Below are positions 55,661-64,000 of a DNA stretch of 64,000 nucleotides, piece after piece. How positions within the stretch are numbered: position 1 is the stretch's first letter; the number at the start of each line of letters is the position of its first letter. Made by a program: the position numbers and the translations under genes. The stretch comes from Limnomonas spitsbergensis (lineage: Eukaryota > Chlorophyta > Chlorophyceae > Chlamydomonadales). The DNA is taken from assembly GCA_037349105.1 (NCBI GenBank), contig JAYJMM010000071.1:62001-126000 (forward strand), given 5' to 3'. The notes under the pieces are model-generated. The model worked only from the letters and a program-made list of their open reading frames with translations. It did not search any database and was not told the origin of the DNA.

Positions 55661-57035
55661 GAGTGGACTGCCTTGCAAGACACATATCGCATCCTCTGCA
55701 TGCTGCGCCTTCCTTTAGTGTCCGCTGTAGTGCCACTACAGGCTTGGCGTGACATTGTATGCTATGCATGCCACCAGGCAGACATCTCTTAATGTTTCAA
55801 GGCGATATTCTACCGGTACCTGGCACGTGATCAGCCCCACTAATGGTCGAACACATTCCTCTCCTGTTTGCGTGGGTTTGATATCAGGGGGAATTGTTAT
55901 GCTCCTACCTCCTTCAGGGCTTGCTAGTTCAAACTAGACAGGACTACTTGTTCACACTTTGCAGGTCCCTTGCACCTCAGGGATCAGACATTTGACAGTG
56001 CTTCAGCAATAACAGGTCAAGAACGTTACACCTCTGGGCCCGCTCACAGCTCGGCCGCGTGGGTGCCCAGCAATAACAGGTGCTGACCATTCCTAGGCCA
56101 CCATCACAGATAGGTCCAAATCTCATAAATGTATCATCTTGTCGTGTTACAGAAAGTCTCCTCCTCTCGCAAAGGTGTCATGTACCGGTAGCAGGTGCAT
56201 GTGGCCAAGGTGCATCCAAAGACCATAACGAACCTTCCACTCCCGTATCCAAAGACAGGAGAAAGGCACATTCCATTTAAGGTAATTGAATGATATAGGA
56301 ATAAAAGAAGGACCGAGAGAAGGACCAGAGGAAAACTGAGCAACACTGAAGCATCGAGGTTGGAGAGACACCAGCCCAATAGTGGGTTATCATGGAAGCA
56401 GGAACAGCGCATCTGAGAAATGACCACAAGAATGGGGGACTTATGGGTGATGCACGCAGGACCTACGCACCAGGCATCCGTGACACATCCAGCAGGCCCT
56501 CATCCCTGTGGCTAGAGCAGCCATGCCGTCTTCACAGACACGTCACACACCTTACGCCAAACAGGCAACAAAGGGCCAAGGTTTCTTAAAAGCAGTATGA
56601 GAGGTCGCACACAGGATCAATCATAATACCATAATAGGTGAGTGGTCATGGGGCCCCAGGCAGGATGCACAGCAGCAGAGAGTGGTCCTTGGGTATAAAT
56701 GTATTGTGTCGTGTCGTGTCAAGATATCCCGTCAGATCAGTTTGGACCCATCCTCTTCACCCACGTCATAATATCCTATGCGACCCCTTACCGGTACTTA
56801 CACCCCAGCCTTTATCCCAGAATTTATCATTCAGCCTTGACCAGTAATAGCCTTGGTCCTATTTTATGGGAGGATTCAATTCAATCCAGTGGCATGCCTG
56901 CCCAGTTGCCCCACATGATCGCTGCCAGCTGCTGCTGATGAGTGACATGGGTCGGACCACACGCTCAGAAGAGTGACATTCGACAGGGTCCTCTCTCCTC
57001 AGAAGACGTGCGTTGTTTGACAGGGCCCTCTGCGT
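55661..57035. other. no gene supported
   Basis: A short minus-oriented LINE-like tail lies at 56025-56070 (cacctctgggcccgctcaca). The rest contains no exon I can support. 57000-57035 is the 3' flank of the next minus-strand gene. Confidence 0.4.
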
Positions 57036-60000
57036 TCAGAAGACAGACGTGTTGCTGGAAAGGGCCCGCACCCTGTTGTAGCTATAGGAGGATCGGGCGT
57101 CAAAGAAAACCTCCTTGGCCGAGCCTGGACGCTTGACCTCCAGCTGAGGCACGGACTTCCGGACATCCTCAAACTACAACCAGAGGGGGGGAGGGCAACA
57201 GAATGGCAGAAGGGCAATGTGAGGAGCAGCAGGCGGGCATCAGGAGGGCATGAGGGCAGTGTGGGGAGAACCAAGAGGGAATGAGGGCATGAGCTATGAG
57301 GGCAGCAGGAGGGAGGGTTCAGGAGCAATCTGACCACTCATCCTCAAACTAACCAAAAGGGGGGGGAAGGGCAGCAGGAGGGCCGGAGGGCAGTGTGAGG
57401 AGTCAACCTTGCTGTACACATCGGCCTCAGCTCTGGAGACGTGCTACAAGATGAGAGGAGCTGTAGGGGTGGCCCACCACTGGTGGGAGCATCCAAGCAC
57501 AGCCCATATCCTAGCATAGGATATGACCCACTACTGGTGGGGGCATCCAAGCATCAGCCAACATCCCAGCGGCCCAGCCTGTCCACAACTCCACACAGGC
57601 AGTCTCCCTCATCACCCCTATGCCGCCCCCGCTGCTGTACCCTCTGCACACACACACCCTCCCCTCCGCATCATCTAACTGATACCGCATCACAACTTTT
57701 TGGCTGCAGGCACCCTTGGCAGGACGCTGTTCGCGAAGCCCCCCAAAATTTTGAACTCTGCTGCATCTCTGAACCCTCTACCCTCTTTGGGCCAAGGAGA
57801 GCTTGAGTGCCTTCAGCGCATCACATCATAACCCCTTCATCATCACCTCTGCTGCCGACACGCACCTTGTACTCAGCCGGACAAATGCCGCCAGAGAACC
57901 TGTAGCGTATCACGTCTTGATGTCCAACCACATCCGCGTGGTAGTAGCGTCGCGCCTCAGTCTGGTGCTTTTCAGCGCCGCTTGCTGGAGCCGTCTGCGG
58001 CCGGGCCGCAGTCTCAGCTGCCGCAGCCTCTGCAGGGGTGGTGGCAAACGTGAAAAGCGGCACAAGGTGGCAAGTGTGACATGTGTGACGACTGGTTCAA
58101 GCCTTCAAGGTGGGTGGGGGAAATTGTGACAATCAGACGTTGGAGCGGTCTGTGGCGGGGCAGCAGCAGTCTCAGCCTCTGTAGGGGGCGAGGTGCATGC
58201 AGGGACTCACACACAATCACAGAGCATCAGGTGGTAGCCCCCTTCATGTCAGAGAGCTCTGATCAGACAACCTGGGGCAACAGAAGGTGGCGGTGATGCG
58301 CACTCAAATACAGATGGGAAGGGTGCGGCATGTGTCACCTTTTGCTATGGCCAGCTGTGTAGCCCATTTGATGTTCGACTTCCCAAGCTGCACGTCCTCT
58401 CCGCTTTCCTTGAGGCTGAAGACTCGCTTGGCAGTGTCCGTCCTTTGCGGAAAGTCACTGCCATTTTTTGAGGAGCGCATGCAGGGCTCCTGCAAAATGT
58501 TGGAGAATTGAGGCGGGTATTGGCAGTAAGGAAGCTGTTTGCTGCAAGAAAGCGAGTCCTTGTGCAGGAGATGCAATAACCAATGGCTTTTTGAGGGGCA
58601 GATGCAGGGCTCCAGCAGAATTTTTGAGAATTAAGGAGGGTGTTGGCATTGGAGGAAGCTATTTGTTGCCAGGAGGCGAGTCCTTGCGAAGAAGATACTA
58701 CATGCATTGGCTTTCGGAGGGGTGGATGGAAGGCCCCTTGGATGGAAGGCTCTTCCAGATGCAGAACATGCAGAGATGCAGATGAAAATGTACAGATTCC
58801 TTAAATCCTACGCCCCTGAAGGGTGGAAGTGGCCAAGCATCTCTCTCTTCAGACGAATGGGGCTGCATGGGGAACGCGCTATGATTGACTTGTTATCGCA
58901 AGGTCATGTGTTACGAGATCTGGAGCACCCTGACCATCATCTTTGATCACAGTTTGTCATTTCAAGATGTTTGCCCACTCTCTCAGGAGCGTCACAATGT
59001 TGGAAAGACCTCCCCCTCCAGGAATTGTTGGAATCAGACCCACTGGGGGCTGGCTGCCATAATGAAACCCTACAATTTTTCTTTACCGGAAGTCCATTAT
59101 GGAATCAGACCCCTCAAACGCTTGCGATACCCAGATGGCCTAACCTTGGCCACACCAGCGGCTTACCTCAACACTCATACTGCCCACATGCCTAAAACCT
59201 TGGTATCCATGCTCGCGATACCCAGATGGCTTACCCTGGCGACAAAGCTGCATTGCTCACATGGCTTACCTCTGCAACAATGCTCAGCCCAGGCCCATTG
59301 AGGCTGGTCCTGAAGCTCTGATCCAAAAGCCTCATACATGTGCGGACAGGGCTTGGCCGGTTGTGGGACGCACTAGTGCCCGTCCTGCTCGTCGAATCGG
59401 GCGATCCGTCAAAGTATTGCACCGGTGACGAATGAATCAGCAGGTCGCTGCGCATGGAGGGGAGGGATTAGGGACCAGTATGCGTGGCAAGGATCAGGTT
59501 GAAGGGCTTGCATAGCGGCATGTGATGGGTGCAGAATCAGGGTGCTAATGTGCAGGCTGATAAGGAACGGTCTCAGATATTTGCCTTGGGAGGGCAAAGG
59601 AACGCCCGTCACAGTCATGATGCTGCTCATCAAGCGTATCGTGCGTGATAATCTTGTAATAGCGTATCACCAGAAGCCTTGTGCCTGCTTAAACAGACTG
59701 AATGCCCAAACCCTAAGGCATTTCTCGAAAGGGCCAGGTAGAGCACAGAAAGTATGGAGTGGCCACAGCTCCACACCCTGTCACCCAGCAGTATGTTTCT
59801 ACTGCTTGATAGGGACAGGTCAGAAACCCCGCGGGTGAAGGTAACAGCAGCATAGCTGGATGAAGCAGAGACGTTGTCGAGCAAGGCTGAGGAACCGACA
59901 GAGTTTGTGTAGTGCACACCATACCACCTTTGGCGGGCCGCGGGCTGCCAGGCGGCCACCACAAGGCCGATCGGGACCAAGCTTCGACCGGCCTACGGCA

Positions 60001-61322
60001 GATGACCCTCAAAGATGGGCTTGCTGCACCCGGACAGATGGGCTTGTTGCGGCCAGTGCTTATTTTTTCGTGTCTCAGCTACATGTCAGCTACATTCCAG
60101 CCTCTGGCCGGAGGCCCCGCTTGTGGCCAGCCGTGCTAATTTGGCCACCACTCACAAGGCGGTCCAGGTTCAATGCCAACCGGGCCTTAGTGGGCCGCGG
60201 GCGCCGGGCGGCCTGCCTAGGTGGCCTTGTAGCAAGAAAAGAAACAAAGGTTGCAGCCGTTATGTAGGTGGGAAACTTGAAGTTAACAGGGATTGTGTGC
60301 AAAGCAAGGGCGTGTGCTGGGTGCGGGGCTCTGCAACCACCTGTCCTAGGGCTTGCTGGAATACTGGTGGCAAAGAGGTAAAAGGGTCACTGTCTGCCCA
60401 TTTGACCCAGATTGGCCTATGTCATGCAGCGCTCACCTCACGCTGATGAAGCTTCTTCCAGGCACTAGTGACTTTGAGGCGATCCAGTTGATGTTCTTGT
60501 CGTCAGCAGGGGGGGTGCCCTTGCCCTTGAGTGGGGTGGTGCGACCCTGGTACCTGCTGCCACAGATCACGCCTGGAGGGGAAATGGTCACAACAATAAG
60601 GTGAGAGATCTGGAACTGCGTTCTTGTCAGAGCAGGGGGGCCACCTTGATCTTCAGCGGGGTGGTGGCGTTGTGCCCCCCCCTAGGCACGGTACCAGCTA
60701 CCACGTCTGGGAAGGCCATGGTGCAGAGCAGCGATCACACCCCATCCTGAAAACAATCATCATTTTGGCGCTGCAGGAGTAGAGATCATCAGGGACACTA
60801 GAGGCTTGATCCTCATGGCCGTTGGGCTATGGCCCCCAAAAGACCACCTTAGTTTGGGGAGGCTTCTCTCTTAGATTTCGGTATGAAAAGGGGATATCTT
60901 GTCAGAAATACTATAAATCCTGCCAGCCCCCGTGAGCATTTTTCGATTGTCATGGGTTCTTGTGGCATGCCAGTGTTCGGCGAAATGTCCTAACCCAGCG
61001 TGACGGGCTCGTCTGCGATATGTGCCATTCCCTCGACTGTGTTGCCCACCTGCAGCATCGGGGGGCGGGGCTGACTGCCCCTTCCTTAGCTTCCGAATGT
61101 AGGTATCCGAATACGATGCGATTGCTGTGTTCGTCATGTATGACTGGTACAATTGAGCGCCTTTCGACGAGCCCTTGGGTGTTGAAGGCTGGGAGTCGAA
61201 GAAGAGCTGGTCTGCATGACATGGGATTGCGAGGAGTTTGTAAGTACGAGGAGATTGTGAATCTTGTGCAATACCTTAAGCGCCATGAACAGGGATTCAC
61301 CTCCTCCATCTGACATCGACAT
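57036..61322 (-). CDS. unrecognised 265-aa protein, seven exons
   Basis: Seven exons join in phase: 61275-61322 (MSMSDGGGESLFMALK), 61050-61206, 60437-60572, 58339-58457, 57866-58029, a 36-nt exon 57408-57443 and 57036-57173, with a clean TGA. Every junction has a GT donor and AG acceptor, and the total is an exact 266 codons, which makes a chance assembly unlikely. The protein is polar and basic without membrane segments or signal peptide. Recognisable stretches are QLYQSYMTNTAIASYSDTYI, YQGRTTPLKGKGTPPADDKN, TAKRVFSLKESGEDVQLGKS, RRYYHADVVGHQDVIRYRFS and EVFFDARSSYSYNRV. I know no domain with this pattern. The Ala/Glu-rich part around exon 5 may be a linker. The terminal exon could alternatively splice at AGG|GTGCGG, but the short read-through to TGA is simpler. 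Orthologues in other algae would settle whether it is, for example, a small structural protein. Confidence 0.65.
57174..57407. repeat. purine-rich degenerate tandem repeat in intron 6
   Basis: Repeated gagggca(t/g)(g/c)agg words (57220-57320 and again 57360-57400) between exons 6 and 7 of the minus-strand gene. Confidence 0.5.
58459..58710. repeat. two tandem ~140-bp units at an exon boundary
   Basis: Units share ggctcc(t/a)gcagaatttt..gagaattgagg..ggcagt/ggcattggaggaagct and gcgagtccttg. The left end of the array abuts the acceptor of the exon starting at 58457, so sequence just beyond that acceptor (gagccctgcatgcgctcc) is repeat and not coding. Confidence 0.7.
59925..60235. repeat. two tandem copies of the dispersed repeat in intron 3
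   Basis: It contains cgaccggcctacggcagatg and gggcttgctgcacccgga, then cctctggccggaggcccc and gggccgcgggcgccgggcgg, all characteristic words of the family. Confidence 0.55.
60600..60730 (-). pseudogene. degenerate duplicate of exon 3
   Basis: The minus-strand sequence resembles the exon at 60437-60572 (ACCCCGCTGAAGATCAAGG against ACCCCACTCAAGGGCAAGG, then GCCCCCCTGCT) but is shifted and contains a stop, so it would not encode the exon peptide. It lies immediately upstream in the preceding intron. Confidence 0.5.
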
Positions 61323-63784
61323 GATGGTATCGCCTCCCTGTCAAGTGGAACAGAACCGGGCTAATTGACGACAATTCTGGTTTCCAATTGTTCAGCAGGA
61401 GACTAGAGAAGGAGTGGGTCAAGCTACAGACCCTAACGTGGATTGCATGAGCCCGCCAAGTAACCGATTCGGGTTCACATTTTGCGTATTCATACATTTC
61501 GACGGGTGCATTTTGACTAGATCCGTCGATGTCGCTGTTGGACATCAGGGGCACGTTCACATTGGATACTCAAAATCAATATGCGACGCCACAAATCATT
61601 GTACCACATCGATGTGAATGCACGCATATCAAGCTTTTGACAACATACGAGAATTGACAGTCAATCAGGGATTCAGGGCACTGTGACACGCTGCTGACGT
61701 GGAATCCTTGCTCCAGGGAGGTGCACATCAGGCCGCAAGTGTCCATGCCCTCCCAGTTGTTTTTAAATTCACGGTGAAGTTGAGTATTCATGCATTTTCT
61801 ATCAACGATTTAAAAGGTTCTTCATATGAGACAGGTCTCCCATGAGCACTGAGCACTGACCAGATGGGTGGGATACGCTTGCTTTTCTGGACATCTTTTC
61901 TTACAGGCTTTGTTGAGGGCTAGTCTCTAGTGGCACTCAGGTGTTGGACTTGGTCTTCTTTGCCTTACCGGTCTCTCCCTCTCTTCCTTTTAGTTCCTTC
62001 TTTACTCCCTTCTGAACAGTTGGGCGCCCACGCGGCCGAGCTTTGAGCGGGCCCAGAGGTGTAACGTTATTGACTGACCAGATGCCCAGCAGGTATGCAC
62101 TGTTCTAAACTGACCAGATGCGGTCGCTTATAATCTTACATTGACATACTGTCTTATGGTTTGTAAACACAAAAACAACACCAAACGAAAAAGGCGTTAA
62201 AGAAATTGGGGTGTTTTTTTTAGAAATCAGATTGAGACGATAGCTACACCCATGCATTAATGATGTCATTTGATGTTGATACGCATCATGAAATATCATA
62301 CACCAAAAATCAGACCCCGCTTGGCATGCAATTTGACGTGGGGGAGTGTCATGGCTCCGTAACCACAGGTTTTGTTGTTTGTACGCTCATAATTGGCTAA
62401 AATAGGCAATTATGTTACACCGCTCATTATTGGCTCAAGCAGCGTAGCTGCCTGGTAGTTCCTATGAATTAAGCAATGGCAATCTGATGTGTGCATTGTC
62501 TAAAGGTTTTAGAATTCACAGACAACCTTGTGGCCGTAAGGGGTCACCAACGGGAGAAAGAGTGCAAGAAAGGAGCTGAGAGGCTGGCCAGGGAGAACAC
62601 ATTTAGGGGGTCAGCCTCTCAGCACACAATCACATCATTATACTCCTTTCCCCCAGAGGAGTAGCATCATTAAATCCATTCCAGCTCTTGCTACTCCTTC
62701 AGCTCTTGCCCCGGCTCCTGCTGCTACAAGATATGCCATAAGCACTGAGGAGTTTGGGGGGGGGGGGGGGGGGGCAAGGAGCTCCCCAAGAGGCAGAAGA
62801 TATAGTTGCTTAAGGTGCTCATCAGCCAACTGAAGTAAGATGCCAGTGAGATCCGCGAGTCCTCTCGTATCTCGAGCCTCATGGTCTCTAGCGAGGATAG
62901 GTAGCTGGCCGGTGGTAGATAGAGCCAGTACATCGAGCTACACCATTAGAGCGCACGGTCGAGCTGGTTGGAACTGGCCCCTCTCCCTCTCCAAATTCCT
63001 ATTTTTTACTGATAAATTAAGGTTTGACTGGGTCTCCGAGGGGGGGATTAAGGGGAGGGGATAGCCAGGGGTCGATAATTTTTATGTCATGATGTGGGGG
63101 TTGGCTTTTTTGCCCCTTTCTTGGGTTCAAGCGTCAGTATTCCTCAATGGCCGGTAAGCCACATGCATGTCATTACCGTACTGTCGGCCTTACACCTCGC
63201 GGTCCTTTTTGAGCTGATCCCACCGGTTAAAGAAGGTGCGTACCTGCTGGGGCCTGTTTAATACTCTGCCACGTGCAGTATATCTCATAATGGTTTGGGA
63301 ATTGGGATGGTGTGGACCCGCTGGGCCCTGCAGATCCCACGCACTAGACTGTCAGGCCCAACCTACATGTTCACAGGCCAATGCCATTACACCTACATGT
63401 TCACAGGTATGAAGAGTCAATGGCAGAGGCGTTACACCTCTGGGTCCTGCTCGGAAGCTCAGCCGCGTGGGCGCCCAACAGAGAAGTTGGGAGAGGGAAA
63501 GACTTGAAGAGTGATTCCTCCAGTTCGAAAGTCAATGGCGTTACACCAGTTGAAGAGTGATTCCTCCAGGGGGCACAAGGACCGATAATGTATATAAGAT
63601 TTTGAACACTGCTGGTCTATGATATGAATACCGGTATCGGTTCAGCATGAGTTCCACAGAAGGATACAGATCTGAGATGCAGAAATTACATCAGCATTCT
63701 CAGTCGAACAAGGGGCAAAACACATCCCGTAATATGTAACACTAGAGGCTCCTCCACGTCAATTCAAACTTTTCCAAAATCAAT
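61323..63784. other. no gene recognised; one LINE-like tail and a G19 run
   Basis: 61860-62075 is a plus-oriented LINE-like 3' tail (cagttgggcgcccacgcggc, ggcccagaggtgtaacgtta). A run of 19 G lies at 62756-62774. A minus-oriented tail lies at 63425-63490. Minus-strand frames around 62640-62930 have mixed hydrophobic character (SLETMRLEIREDSRISLAS) but no family. 61330-61850 shows nothing supportable. Confidence 0.4.
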
Positions 63785-64000
63785 TCAAACTTTTCTTGGC
63801 TTCTTCACTGAAGCGGAGGGCCCTTGTGCCTTCCCTCCTGGCGACTTTTTAACTGCAGACGTGCTTCCCTTGGCTCCCTTGGGGCCGCCTTGCGGCGTCT
63901 TGCTGAGTGTCCCTGCTGCCTTGCCAGGTGTCGCTGCTGCCTTGCCGGGCGTGCTTGTTGTCTTGCCCGGCGTCATTGCTGCCTTGCCCAGCGTCTGCCC
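63785..64000 (-). CDS. C-terminus of a Lys/Pro-rich TPGKAA-repeat protein (runs off the right edge)
   Basis: The minus-strand frame is open from the window edge to a TGA at 63785-63787. It contains tandem hexa/heptapeptides: TLGKAAM, TPGKTTS, TPGKAAA, TPGKAAG, TLSKTPQ, then a basic end GGKAQGPSASVKKPRKV. The repeat, with Lys, Ala and Pro and no acidic residues, resembles the disordered tails of linker histones and other chromatin or nucleolar proteins. Without the N-terminal part no family can be assigned. The tail would be highly positive and probably binds nucleic acid. Confidence 0.6.
   Translation of the reverse strand, partial: GQTLGKAAMTPGKTTSTPGKAAATPGKAAGTLSKTPQGGPKGAKGSTSAVKKSPGGKAQGPSASVKKPRKV

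Overview
This is nuclear DNA from a green-lineage eukaryote, most likely a chlorophyte or prasinophyte alga. The evidence is an intron-split tryptophan synthase alpha gene with a transit-peptide-like N-terminus, two cytosolic ribosomal protein genes with introns, short exons with GT-AG and some GC-AG introns, and many retroelements. The repeat style recalls large prasinophyte genomes such as Cymbomonas, but that is an impression and I could not test it.

Left third (1-21 kb): a scrambled calcium-dependent mitochondrial carrier (ATP-Mg/Pi, SLC25A23/24/25-type) locus. The N-terminal EF-hand exons are on the minus strand (13.9-10.1 kb). The linker and first carrier exon are on the plus strand (1.6-4.1 kb). 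The two parts are separated by a segment bounded by a ~0.6-kb inverted repeat. Within or beside it lie a decayed Ty3/gypsy copy, minisatellites, a Tc1/mariner-like MITE and a 1.4-kb pure-purine tract. A minus-strand TPR-like gene is at 16.8-18.4 kb. A ~1.7-kb segmental duplication (12.7-14.4 and 19.6-21.0 kb) carries a second copy of the first EF-hand exon.

Middle (21.0-29.5 kb): one LTR-type element inserted in the second duplication copy. The undisturbed copy at 14.3 kb acts as an empty site and supports a 4-bp target duplication. On the minus strand it carries a gag-like ORF with one in-frame TAG, an integrase, and a PHD finger joined to a degenerate methyltransferase-like domain. No reverse transcriptase is visible.

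Right half (29.5-64 kb): five genes could be assembled end to end with matching splice phases. They are ribosomal protein S11 (minus, 32.6-34.9 kb), a Sec14/CRAL-TRIO protein ending in a CaaX box (minus, 38.8-43.5 kb), plastid-type tryptophan synthase alpha (plus, 43.6-48.9 kb), ribosomal protein L12 (plus, 50.0-52.2 kb) and an unrecognised 265-aa protein (minus, 57.0-61.3 kb). A Lys/Pro-rich repeat protein runs off the right edge. Between them lie many 5'-truncated copies of one LINE-like family, whose 3' tail forms palindromes, plus a dispersed ~150-bp repeat family and intronic minisatellites.

The genes are individually transcribed eukaryotic genes with no operon logic. Exon boundaries were deduced by eye from reading frame, splice consensus and family knowledge. 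Repeat boundaries are approximate.
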